A stretch of 64,000 nt of DNA from Chitinilyticum litopenaei DSM 21440 (GTDB lineage: Bacteria; Pseudomonadota; Gammaproteobacteria; Burkholderiales; Chitinibacteraceae): contig NZ_ATZJ01000002.1 of NCBI RefSeq assembly GCF_000428145.1, positions 124,001 to 188,000 on the forward strand. The letters are read 5' to 3'. Below, in pieces: positions 43,229 to 53,260 of this stretch. Position 1 is the stretch's first letter; each line of letters opens with the position of its first letter. The translations under genes were made by a program, and so were the position numbers. A model generated the notes under the pieces. It made no database searches. It was not told the DNA's origin and saw nothing but the letters and a program-made list of their open reading frames with translations.

Positions 43229-44452
43229 ATGAGCCTGATCAAAGTACCCCAGGGCGGCACCAAGATTGTTCCGAATCTGGCCACTCCCGATAATCCCATC
43301 ATCCCGTTCATCGAAGGTGACGGCATTGGCGTGGACATCACGCCGGTGATGATCGATGTGGTCGATGCAGCCGTGGCCAAGGCCTACGGCGGCGCCCGCA
43401 AGATCCACTGGATGGAAATCTACTGCGGCGAGAAGGCTTCCCGCCTGTACGGCAATGACACCTACCTGCCGCAAGAAACCCTGGATGCACTGAAGGAATA
43501 CGTGGTGTCCATCAAGGGCCCCCTGGCCACGCCGGTTGGCGGCGGCATCCGCTCGCTGAACGTGGCGCTGCGCCAGCAGCTGGACCTGTACGTCTGCCTG
43601 CGCCCGGTGCGCTACTTCAACGGCGTTCCGTCGCCGCTGAAGCGCCCGGACCTGACCGACATGGTGATCTTCCGTGAAAACACTGAAGACATCTACGCCG
43701 GCATCGAATGGGAAGCCCAGACCGAAGGCGCCAAGCAGGTCATCGACTTCCTGCAAGGCACCATGGGCGTGAAGAAGATCCGTTTCCCGGAATCCTCCTC
43801 CATCGGCATCAAGCCGGTTTCCAAGGAAGGCACCGAGCGTCTGGTACGCAAGGCCATCCAGTACGCGATCGACAACAACCGCAAGAGCGTTACCCTTGTT
43901 CACAAGGGCAACATCATGAAGTTCACCGAAGGCATGTTCCGCACCTGGGGCTACGAGCTGGCCAAGAAGGAATTCGGTGGTGTCGAGATCGACGGCGGCC
44001 CGTGGCTGCAACTGCCGAACGGCATCGTGATCAAGGATGTGATCGCTGACGCCTTCCTGCAGCAGATCCTGCTGCGTCCGGCCGAATACGACGTGATCGC
44101 CACCCTGAACCTGAACGGCGACTACGTTTCCGACGCACTGGCCGCACAAGTTGGCGGTATCGGTATCGCTCCGGGTGCAAACCTGAGCGACAACGTGGCC
44201 TGCTTCGAAGCCACCCACGGCACCGCACCGAAGTACGCTGGCCAGGACAAGGTGAACCCGGGCTCGCTGATCCTGTCCGCCGAAATGATGCTGCGCCACA
44301 TGGGCTGGAAGGAAGCGGCCGACCTGATCATCGCCTCCATGGAAAAGGCTATCGGCGACAAGCAAGTCACCTATGACTTCGCCCGCCTGATGGACGACGC
44401 CAACGAAGTGTCGTGCTCGGACTTCGGCAAGGCCATGATTGCCCGCATGTAA
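43229..44452 (+). CDS. icd: NADP-dependent isocitrate dehydrogenase
   Basis: The 407-residue TCA-cycle enzyme oxidises isocitrate to 2-oxoglutarate. Substrate motifs include GGGIRSLNVALRQ, where S109 corresponds to the regulatory phosphoserine of E. coli Icd, and NTEDIYAGIEW. ATHGTAPKYAGQ and the following region fit the NADP-binding side. Codon use is strongly biased, suggesting high expression. AGGAAAG precedes the ATG. Confidence 0.97.
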   Translation: MSLIKVPQGGTKIVPNLATPDNPIIPFIEGDGIGVDITPVMIDVVDAAVAKAYGGARKIHWMEIYCGEKASRLYGNDTYLPQETLDALKEYVVSIKGPLATPVGGGIRSLNVALRQQLDLYVCLRPVRYFNGVPSPLKRPDLTDMVIFRENTEDIYAGIEWEAQTEGAKQVIDFLQGTMGVKKIRFPESSSIGIKPVSKEGTERLVRKAIQYAIDNNRKSVTLVHKGNIMKFTEGMFRTWGYELAKKEFGGVEIDGGPWLQLPNGIVIKDVIADAFLQQILLRPAEYDVIATLNLNGDYVSDALAAQVGGIGIAPGANLSDNVACFEATHGTAPKYAGQDKVNPGSLILSAEMMLRHMGWKEAADLIIASMEKAIGDKQVTYDFARLMDDANEVSCSDFGKAMIARM

Positions 44453-44473
44453 TTGCTGGCCTTCACTGCACAC

Positions 44474-44500
44474 AACAAACCCCGCCTCGGCGGGGTTTGT
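44474..44500. terminator. Bidirectional terminator after icd
   Basis: ACAAACCCCGCC / GGCGGGGTTTGT with a 2-nt loop. Its last base is the first base of the stop triplet of the convergent DUF4124 gene, so the hairpin and that gene end touch. Confidence 0.85.
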
Positions 44501-45006
44501 CATTTGCGGCGTCCGCCAGCGGCAGGAAAGCCCTTGAAGTCGCCATCCCCCCTCGGTATCGGTGCCGGCTTGGTATCGGGCGGCCGTGTCGGCCGGGGCT
44601 TGTCATCCGGCCAGTCCGGACGGCCAGGGTAAGTCGGGCGCGGCCTGACAGGACGATAGGGGTAAACATCAAACCAGCCCTCCACGGCAGAAGAACCATC
44701 GCGCTCGCTGGCCTCACAGTCTTCGACACACCCCTCCGCCGCCTGCTGGCGTCGCGAGGTCGAATAATCGGGCACCACGCCAACCGCCGGCTGTTCAGGG
44801 GCAGTCGACTCGGTAGGCTCGGGGATGGCGGGCGCAGGCAGCACGCTAAAGCCGCTGTCATCGGCCATGCGCTCGGCCGTTGCCCCTGCCGGGCAGGGTT
44901 GATCACTGTAGATCAGCGAGCCATCCGCCTTGCGGCACTTGTTCAACTCGGCGCCGGCCGTGCCCGTCAGGCCAGCCAGCAGCGCAACCACCAGTACACG
45001 CACCAT
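44500..45006 (-). CDS. DUF4124-domain exported protein
   Basis: The 168-residue protein has a signal peptide (MVRVLVVALLAGLTGTAGA) and a short DUF4124 motif ELNKCRKADGSLIYSDQPCP right after it. The rest is Pro-rich with several Arg-Pro repeats and no recognised fold. DUF4124 is a small periplasmic beta motif of unknown function. The upstream gene encodes a paralogue, 26 nt away. Confidence 0.8.
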   Translation of the reverse strand: MVRVLVVALLAGLTGTAGAELNKCRKADGSLIYSDQPCPAGATAERMADDSGFSVLPAPAIPEPTESTAPEQPAVGVVPDYSTSRRQQAAEGCVEDCEASERDGSSAVEGWFDVYPYRPVRPRPTYPGRPDWPDDKPRPTRPPDTKPAPIPRGDGDFKGFPAAGGRRK

Positions 45007-45032
45007 TTGCGTCTCCAGCCCTGGCACCGGCA

Positions 45033-45437
45033 TCAATGCGGCGTCACCACGGGACGACGCCCCGGACGCAAGCGGCGATCCTGGTCGTCGTAGCCGCCAC
45101 TGCCTTCAAACGACTCATCCATGATCTGCGGAGGCCAGTCATCAACACAGCGCTCGTCGTCTTCCGGACACTTGCGCTCCTGCGCCTTGCTTGCCGGAGC
45201 GGCGTCGGGCTCGGCCGGAGCGGCCTGCACGGGCTTGGGCACTGGCGTTGGGGCCGGCACATCGAAGGCGTCGACCACGCTGATGCTGGCCCCGGGACTG
45301 AGGGCCTCTTTCAGCGTGCCCGCCGGACAGGGCTGATCGGTGAACATCAGCGAACCATCCGCACGCCGGCATTTGCTGACTTCGGCGACGGCCTGCAGGG
45401 AAAGGACTGACAGCAAGCAACACAGCAGCAGACGCAT
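45033..45437 (-). CDS. DUF4124-domain exported protein (paralogue)
   Basis: The 134-residue protein has a signal peptide (MRLLLCCLLSVLSLQAVA) and the motif EVSKCRRADGSLMFTDQPCP. A Pro/Ala-rich linker and an acidic Cys-containing tail follow. It shares the N-terminal 45 residues with the next gene downstream, indicating tandem duplication with divergent tails. Confidence 0.8.
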   Translation of the reverse strand: MRLLLCCLLSVLSLQAVAEVSKCRRADGSLMFTDQPCPAGTLKEALSPGASISVVDAFDVPAPTPVPKPVQAAPAEPDAAPASKAQERKCPEDDERCVDDWPPQIMDESFEGSGGYDDQDRRLRPGRRPVVTPH

Positions 45438-45550
45438 GGCGGGGCTCCGGAATCATGGGGATTTTCCAGCATAAGCCTGAAAAACCCGCGCCTGCCATTT
45501 TTTGTCGCACCTGGCCGCAAAGCGGAAGCGCGTTGCCGGGGAGCATGAAA

Positions 45551-45579
45551 AATGCCAGTCAGCATGGCTGACTGGCATT
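45551..45579 (-). terminator. Intrinsic terminator of cspA
   Basis: AATGCCAGTCAGC / GCTGACTGGCATT with a 3-nt loop, followed on the minus strand by TTTTTC. It lies 36 nt after the cspA stop. Confidence 0.9.
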
Positions 45580-45614
45580 GTGCCGCAGGGCGGCGTATTA
45601 CTGCGCCGAAATGC

Positions 45615-45818
45615 TCAAGCTGCCTGGATATTGGCGGCTTGCTTGCCCTTCGGGCCGGTCGTGATTTCGAAGGAGACGCGCTGACCTTCCTTCAGGGTCT
45701 TGAAGCCCGGCATGTTGATTGCGGAGAAGTGAGCGAAGATGTCGTCGCCGCCTTCGTCCGGAGTAATGAAACCGAAGCCTTTGGAGTCATTGAACCACTT
45801 AACAGTACCTTGAGCCAT
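45615..45818 (-). CDS. cspA: Cold-shock-domain protein
   Basis: The 67-residue OB-fold RNA chaperone has RNP1 KGFGFI and RNP2-like DIFAHFSAI intact. The family name is certain; the exact paralogue letter is not. A long 5' leader is predicted, as for cold-inducible csp genes. It is divergent from clpS. Confidence 0.95.
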   Translation of the reverse strand: MAQGTVKWFNDSKGFGFITPDEGGDDIFAHFSAINMPGFKTLKEGQRVSFEITTGPKGKQAANIQAA

Positions 45819-45952
45819 TTTGTCTGGTCTTCCAATAGAACAAATTCAAACCGGCCTGGCTCGCCCAGGCCCACCGTGAGGTTTGAGTGCAAGACCAGCA
45901 AACAGGTCCAAACCGGTACTGCATGAAACTTGTACATCAAACTCGAGTCATG

Positions 45953-45982
45953 TTTTTACGCGACTTTGACAAATAAGGTCAA
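45953..45982 (-). promoter_or_regulatory. Predicted cspA promoter and long leader
   Basis: On the minus strand TTGACC and TAAAAA are 18 nt apart. Transcription would start near 45946 and give a leader of about 128 nt, in the range of known cold-shock leaders. The -35 overlaps the region upstream of clpS. The remainder of the 45819-46086 gap holds only a small GTGCTT/AAGCAC hairpin near 46026. Confidence 0.4.
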
Positions 45983-46086
45983 GCATATGGGGCCGGCTGC
46001 CGATAATTATGTTGTTTTCTGTGGCGTGCTTGAAAAGCACCGCCTGCGCTCCAAAATGAAAGCTAAGCGCGACATTTCCGATACCG

Positions 46087-46393
46087 ATGACCACACAGCA
46101 ACAACATGATGCAGAACTCCTCGAGAAGAGGAAAACCCAAGCCCCGCCGCCCTTCTGGAGCGTGGTTCTTTTAAACGATGACTTCACCCCGATGGATTTC
46201 GTGGTGGATGTCCTGATGAAATTCTTCAACATCCGCGAGGAACGCGCCACGCGCATCATGCTCCAGGTTCATACCGAAGGGCGTGGAGTGTGCGGCACCT
46301 ACCCCAAGGACATCGCGGCCACCAAGGTCGCCCAGGTAAGTGACTACGCACGGGAGCACCAGCATCCGCTGCAATGCATCATGGAGGTGGAAA

Positions 46394-46413
<20 letters not shown>
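46087..46413 (+). CDS. clpS: ClpA adaptor protein ClpS
   Basis: The 108-residue N-end rule adaptor binds ClpA and delivers substrates. VVLLNDDFTPMDFVVDVL is the conserved N-degron pocket, followed by HTEGRGVCGTY. The last 20 nt overlap clpA, so the two are coupled. Confidence 0.97.
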
Positions 46414-48664
<2,251 letters not shown>

Positions 48665-48684
48665 TAGCCAGGCAGGTATAAGTC

Positions 48685-48720
48685 AGCAAAAAGGGCAGCC
48701 ATGCGGCTGCCCTTTTTGCT
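48685..48720. terminator. Bidirectional terminator after clpA
   Basis: AGCAAAAAGGGCAGCC / GGCTGCCCTTTTTGCT with a 4-nt loop. It is immediately preceded by GGTATA (48675-48680), reminiscent of the left end of the 48-bp repeat, but no ATACCC follows. Confidence 0.9.
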
Positions 48721-48735
48721 GTCGACAGCGCCGAC

Positions 48736-49560
48736 TCAGGCGGCCTGATGCACCGTAACAATCTGAGCAGGCATGGGCGCCGGGAAGCCGGCCTCGCCGA
48801 GGGCTTCCTTGATCACGCGATTGGTATCGAAATACACCTGCCAGTAATGGTCATTGTGGCAATAAGGGCGCACGGCCAGTACCGGGCCTACCAGATTGAA
48901 TTCCAGGATCTCCACATCGACCGCAGGCTCTGCCAGCACATTCGGAATTGCCGCGATTTTTTCCTTCAGCAAGGCGCGCGCAGCATTGTGATCGGCACTG
49001 CCGGCCAGCTGCGCCTTCAGATCGACGCGCCGGAAGGGATTCAGCGAGTAGTTCTGGATGGTGTCGCTGAATACCTTGTTGTTGCCAATAAAGGTAACGA
49101 CATTGTCCGGCGTCACCAGCGTGGTGGCGAACAGGCCGATTTCGGTCACCGTTCCCGTCACGCCGGCCACGGTGACGAAGTCACCGACCTTGATCGGTCG
49201 CAGCACGATCATGAATGCGCCACCGGCAAAATTGCCCAGCAAACCCGACCAGGCCATGCCGATCGCCACGCCCGCAGCGGCAATCAACGCCGCGAAGGTA
49301 GTGGTCTGGATGCCGAAATAGCCCAGAATTCCCACTACCAGCAGAATATTCAGCGTCACCGCCGTGACCGATCCCACATAACGCAGCACGGTTGGGTCGA
49401 CCTTCTGGCGACCCAGTGCGTTCTGCACCATATTGACGGCCACGCCGATCAGCCAGCGGCCGATCACCCAGAAGATGATGGCAGCGAGGATCTTCAGGCC
49501 GATATCGGTCGCGTAGGTCAGCAGCAGATCCTGATACTTTTGCAATGCATCCAGATTCAT
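48736..49560 (-). CDS. mscS: Small-conductance mechanosensitive channel (MscS family)
   Basis: The 274-residue inner-membrane channel releases solutes on osmotic downshock. Three N-terminal helices are present. The pore-lining TM3 reads AGVAIGMAWSGLLGNFAGG, followed by the beta domain with RPIKVGDFVTVAG. GGAGA precedes the ATG at 49560. Size and layout equal E. coli MscS. Confidence 0.93.
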   Translation of the reverse strand: MNLDALQKYQDLLLTYATDIGLKILAAIIFWVIGRWLIGVAVNMVQNALGRQKVDPTVLRYVGSVTAVTLNILLVVGILGYFGIQTTTFAALIAAAGVAIGMAWSGLLGNFAGGAFMIVLRPIKVGDFVTVAGVTGTVTEIGLFATTLVTPDNVVTFIGNNKVFSDTIQNYSLNPFRRVDLKAQLAGSADHNAARALLKEKIAAIPNVLAEPAVDVEILEFNLVGPVLAVRPYCHNDHYWQVYFDTNRVIKEALGEAGFPAPMPAQIVTVHQAA

Positions 49561-49643
49561 GACGAAATCTCCATGGTTATTAGCAGCAATTTGCAGAATT
49601 CCTGCAATCACGCTGACAAAGCTACCATGAAAACCCGAAAGAA

Positions 49644-50555
49644 TCAGCCGCGCGGATGATGCTCGCGGTGCAACTGTTTCAGCCGTTCACGCGCGACATG
49701 GGTATAGATTTGCGTAGTGGTAATGTCGGAGTGCCCCAGCAACATCTGCAGGGCGCGCAAATCGGCGCCGTGTTGCAGCAGATGCGTGGCAAAAGCGTGC
49801 CGCAAAACGTGCGGACTGAGTGCCGCCAAAGGCACCCCTACCCTGGCCGCATATTGCTTGATGATGAACCACATGCCTTGCCGTGTGAGCGGCTCGCCAC
49901 GCTGATTGACAAAGAGCAGCGCCTCGCTGCGCCCCGCCAGCAGGTCCTGCCTGGCCTCCCGCATGTAACGGAGCACGGCCTCGGCGGCATAATCCCCCAG
50001 TGGCACCAGACGCTGCTTGCCGCCCTTGCCGGACAACACCTGCACGAATTTTTCCCGCAGGTAAACCTGTGACAGCGGCAAGGCAACCAGCTCCGACACC
50101 CGCAAGCCGCAGGCGTACATCAACTCGAACATCGCACGATCACGCAAGCCGGCCGCCGTCGCGAGATCGGGCGCAGCCAGCAGCGCAGCCACCACATCCT
50201 CGGACAACACCCTGGGCAAGGGCCGCACCCGCTTGGGCGCCTGCAGTTCGGCACAGGGATCGGCCGGCAGCACGCCATTTTGCACCTGATAGCCATAAAA
50301 GCGCCGCAAACTCGCGATGCGGCGCGCCAATGTTGCCGCTTTCAGATCGCGGGATTGGCGCGCCAGAAAAGCCTGGACCGCGTCGCGATCCGCCTCCAGC
50401 AGCGTCAGTCCACGCGCATCGGCAAGCCAGTGCGCCCAGATCGCCAGATCATTGCGATAACTGGCCAGCGTGTTGGCCGACAAACCATCTCCCAGCCAGA
50501 TCTGGTCGAGAAAGCGGTCGATCTGCCCGCTACTGGCAGCAAGCACTTCAGACAA
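49644..50555 (-). CDS. xerD: Tyrosine recombinase XerD
   Basis: This 303-residue recombinase is the partner of XerC. GLRVSELVAL, HVLRHAFATHLL, GHSDITTTQIYTH carry the catalytic residues, and YRNDLAIWAHWL fits XerD. I prefer a TTG start at 50555 because AAGGAG lies 6 nt upstream; the alternative ATG at 50570 has no ribosome-binding site, and the AAGGAG would then be codons 2-3. The TTG overlaps the ogt stop by 8 nt. Confidence 0.92.
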   Translation of the reverse strand: MSEVLAASSGQIDRFLDQIWLGDGLSANTLASYRNDLAIWAHWLADARGLTLLEADRDAVQAFLARQSRDLKAATLARRIASLRRFYGYQVQNGVLPADPCAELQAPKRVRPLPRVLSEDVVAALLAAPDLATAAGLRDRAMFELMYACGLRVSELVALPLSQVYLREKFVQVLSGKGGKQRLVPLGDYAAEAVLRYMREARQDLLAGRSEALLFVNQRGEPLTRQGMWFIIKQYAARVGVPLAALSPHVLRHAFATHLLQHGADLRALQMLLGHSDITTTQIYTHVARERLKQLHREHHPRG

Positions 50556-51045
50556 GCAACACTCCTTCATGGCGCAACAGCCAGCGCTTGATCGGCAGCC
50601 AGTCCACACCGTTGCGGCTGGCATTGAAGCCCCCGATGCCACCACCGGCGGCGAGCACCCGATGACAAGGGATCAGCAAGGGCAGCGGGTTGCGTCCGCA
50701 GGCATTGCCGACCGCGCGCGGTGCTGAACCGATCTGGCGGGCAATATCGCCATAATGACTGATTTTCCCAGAGGGTATCTCGCTGATTGCCTTCCAGACA
50801 TTGAGCTGGTGATCAGTACCCTGCAGGGCATAGGGCAGCTCCAGGCAGAAGCGCGGGTCGGCATAATAGTGCTCCAGCTGCCCGGCAAGCTCCGCCACCA
50901 GCGGATCCGCCGTCGAACGCAAGGGCGTGTCGTCCGGCAGGAATTCCAGCACACTGAGCTTGTCAGCGGCGAGGCTCACGCCCAGCCGGCCGAATGGCGC
51001 GGCGAGCACAGCCTGGAAATCGTCCAGTCGCCAGGGATTCTGCAT
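50548..51045 (-). CDS. ogt: Methylated-DNA-protein cysteine methyltransferase (Ogt type)
   Basis: The 165-residue suicide enzyme repairs O6-methylguanine in DNA. The acceptor is C127 in the PCHRV motif, preceded by GNACGRNPLPLLI. It is a single-domain form without an Ada regulatory domain. GGAGGT precedes the ATG at 51045. Its 3' end overlaps xerD. Confidence 0.93.
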   Translation of the reverse strand: MQNPWRLDDFQAVLAAPFGRLGVSLAADKLSVLEFLPDDTPLRSTADPLVAELAGQLEHYYADPRFCLELPYALQGTDHQLNVWKAISEIPSGKISHYGDIARQIGSAPRAVGNACGRNPLPLLIPCHRVLAAGGGIGGFNASRNGVDWLPIKRWLLRHEGVLLV

Positions 51046-51103
51046 GGATGACCTCCGTGCTTGGCAAAACTTGATCGTAAAATGCGCACCGTCGCCAGGC
51101 AAT

Positions 51104-51132
51104 AAAAAACGCGGGCCGAAGCCCGCGTTTTC
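51104..51132 (-). terminator. Intrinsic terminator of the rpsP-rplS operon
   Basis: ACGCGGGC / GCCCGCGT with a GAA-type loop, followed on the minus strand by TTTTTTATT. It lies 20 nt after the rplS stop. Confidence 0.9.
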
Positions 51133-51151
51133 ATGCGCAAAGTCGTGAGAC

Positions 51152-51529
51152 TCAGGCAGCAGCAGCGACCTTGCGGGCCGGCAGCTTTTCCTTGATGCGC
51201 GCGGACTTGCCCGAACGCTCGCGGAGGTAGTACAGCTTGGCGCGACGAACGTCACCGCGGCGCTTCACTTCGATAGCGGCAACCAGCGGGGAGTAGGTCT
51301 GGAAGGTACGCTCAACACCGGTGCCGGAAGAAATCTTGCGGACGATGAAGGAGCTGTTCAGGCCACGGTTACGCTTGGCGATGACCACGCCTTCGTAAGC
51401 CTGCAGACGCTCGCGGTTGCCTTCCTTTACCTTCACGCTGACGATAACGGTATCGCCAGGCGCGAATTCGGGAACGGTTTTACCCAGACGAGCGATTTCT
51501 TCTTGTTCGAGTTGTTGCAGCAGATTCAT
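51152..51529 (-). CDS. rplS: 50S ribosomal protein bL19
   Basis: The 125-residue protein begins MNLLQQLEQEEI and contains FAPGDTVIVSVKVKEGNRER, typical of L19. The last gene of rpsP-rimM-trmD-rplS. Its ATG overlaps the trmD stop (ATGA), and GGAG lies in the 3' end of trmD. Confidence 0.98.
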   Translation of the reverse strand: MNLLQQLEQEEIARLGKTVPEFAPGDTVIVSVKVKEGNRERLQAYEGVVIAKRNRGLNSSFIVRKISSGTGVERTFQTYSPLVAAIEVKRRGDVRRAKLYYLRERSGKSARIKEKLPARKVAAAA

Positions 51530-52371
51530 TGCTTTACTCCATTAGATGCCTGTTCCTTCTGCCCCGCGGTCTGGGGAGAGCCGGCTTGTTCACCGTGCTC
51601 CGCCTTGAATTCGGCCAGAAGACGAGCTTCTTCTTTGCTAAGTGGACGCTGTTTCAGCAAGTCCGGGCGTCGCAACCAGGTGCGCCCCAGCGCTTGCTTT
51701 AACCGCCAGCGTCGGATGTTGGCATGATTTCCCGAAAGCAGGACTTCCGGAACCGCCATGCCGCGGTATTCCACCGGACGGGTGTAATGCGGGCAATCCA
51801 GCAGCCCGTCCGCAAATGAATCTTCCTCGGCGCTTGCCGCGGTGTTCAACACCCCGGGCCAGTGCCGGCTGATCGCATCGATCAGCACCATCGCCGGCAG
51901 CTCGCCCCCCGACAGCACATAATCGCCGATCGAAATTTCTTCGTCGACATGACGCTCGATCACGCGCTCGTCGATGCCTTCGTAGCGACCACACAGCAAT
52001 ACCAGGCCGGGTTTAGCCGCCAGACTCAATACTTTCGAGTGCGTCAGCGGCATACCCTGTGGCGAGAGGTAAACTGTCCAGGGTTCAACCCCATGCTCTT
52101 GCTGGCGCGCTTTTGCACTTTCCAGTGCAGCCTCCAGCGGCTCGGGAATCATCAGCATCCCCGGCCCACCACCGAACGGCCGATCATCGACAGTGCGATA
52201 ATTGTTGCTGGTGAAATCACGCGGATTCCACGCCTGCAGATCAAAAATGCCCAGTTCGACCGCACGCCGGGTTACGCCAAAGCGGGTCACCGCTTCGAAC
52301 ATCTCCGGAAACAGCGTCACGACATCGAACAGCCGGCGATCGCCCTGCGGAGCGGCACGCTCAGTAGTCAA
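51526..52371 (-). CDS. trmD: tRNA (guanine-37-N1) methyltransferase TrmD
   Basis: The 281-residue SPOUT enzyme makes m1G37. The knot motif SIGDYVLSGGELPAMVLIDA is present. The start is probably TTG at 52371 (MTTERAAPQ), overlapping the rimM stop by 11 nt. It gives about 13 residues more than E. coli before DVVTLFPEMF. The last 25 residues after KAEHGEQ are an unconserved tail. Confidence 0.95.
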   Translation of the reverse strand: MTTERAAPQGDRRLFDVVTLFPEMFEAVTRFGVTRRAVELGIFDLQAWNPRDFTSNNYRTVDDRPFGGGPGMLMIPEPLEAALESAKARQQEHGVEPWTVYLSPQGMPLTHSKVLSLAAKPGLVLLCGRYEGIDERVIERHVDEEISIGDYVLSGGELPAMVLIDAISRHWPGVLNTAASAEEDSFADGLLDCPHYTRPVEYRGMAVPEVLLSGNHANIRRWRLKQALGRTWLRRPDLLKQRPLSKEEARLLAEFKAEHGEQAGSPQTAGQKEQASNGVKQ

Positions 52372-52909
52372 GACCCCAATCCACGGTAATCAGGCGCTCG
52401 GCCTGGTCAACGGTCAGCACGACAGCGGCCACGAAAGGCAGCAAACGCTCGGTCTTGCCCTCATGGATCACCAGCACATCATTCGCACCGGTGGACAAGA
52501 GGTTGCTGACAACGCCCAGTGCTTCACCCTGCGTATTCACGACACGCATGCCGACCAGATCGGCCCAGTAAAACTCATCCTCACCCAGCTCGGGCATGGC
52601 ACTGCGCGGCACAGCGATGGTACAGCCACGCAAGGCGTGCGCTGCATCACGATCGGCAATGCCTGCCAGCTTGGCGGCCAGTTTCTTGGCGTGAGCCTGA
52701 CCCTGTTCAAGCACGCAGGCTTGCCAGTGACCATCACGCCCCAGCCACCAGGTTTCGTAATCGAACAGACTATCGGCGTACTCGGTATCGGCCACAACAT
52801 TGACCCAGCCATGCACGCCAAAAGCCCCGCTGATGTAGCCCATGCTCACCAGATCATCTGGCACTTCAGCATCGGGCTGCAGGCGGGGCAGTTGGGATTT
52901 CAGCGCCAT
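52361..52909 (-). CDS. rimM: Ribosome maturation factor RimM
   Basis: The 182-residue 30S maturation factor has an N-terminal RimM domain with GYISGAFGVHGWV and a C-terminal PRC-barrel domain (FYWADLVGMRVVN). ATG at 52909 lies 7 nt after the rpsP stop. Confidence 0.95.
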   Translation of the reverse strand: MALKSQLPRLQPDAEVPDDLVSMGYISGAFGVHGWVNVVADTEYADSLFDYETWWLGRDGHWQACVLEQGQAHAKKLAAKLAGIADRDAAHALRGCTIAVPRSAMPELGEDEFYWADLVGMRVVNTQGEALGVVSNLLSTGANDVLVIHEGKTERLLPFVAAVVLTVDQAERLITVDWGLDY

Positions 52910-52916
52910 GAACGAA

Positions 52917-53162
52917 TCAGGCAGCCTTGTAACCCTTGAGCAGCTTGGCGACGGTGTCGGACGCTTGAGCGCCAACGCTTTGCCAGTAGCTCACACGGTC
53001 CATTGCAAAACGCAGGGATTCGGTACCTTCCGGAGCAACCGGATTGTAGAAACCCACGCGCTCGATGAAGCGACCGTCGCGACGGTTACGGGAATCGGCA
53101 ACGACCACGTTGTAGAACGGGTTGTCCTTGGCGCCACCACGGGCAAGACGAATAACGACCAT
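52917..53162 (-). CDS. rpsP: 30S ribosomal protein bS16
   Basis: The 81-residue protein begins MVVIRLARGGAKDNPFYNVV, the S16 signature. It is the first gene of the conserved rpsP-rimM-trmD-rplS operon, downstream of ffh. Confidence 0.98.
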   Translation of the reverse strand: MVVIRLARGGAKDNPFYNVVVADSRNRRDGRFIERVGFYNPVAPEGTESLRFAMDRVSYWQSVGAQASDTVAKLLKGYKAA

Positions 53163-53260
53163 AGCTGAAAATCCAGTATTCAGGTTTGCACGAAACCCGC
53201 GATTATCCGCGAATTCAAATCAGGAGGCAAGCGCCGCCGACACCGAACGTCGCAAGACGG

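Noticed and set aside
45966..45971. Perfect TTGACA on the plus strand upstream of clpS
   Set aside because: No acceptable -10 lies 16-18 nt downstream, so it is not called as the clpS promoter.
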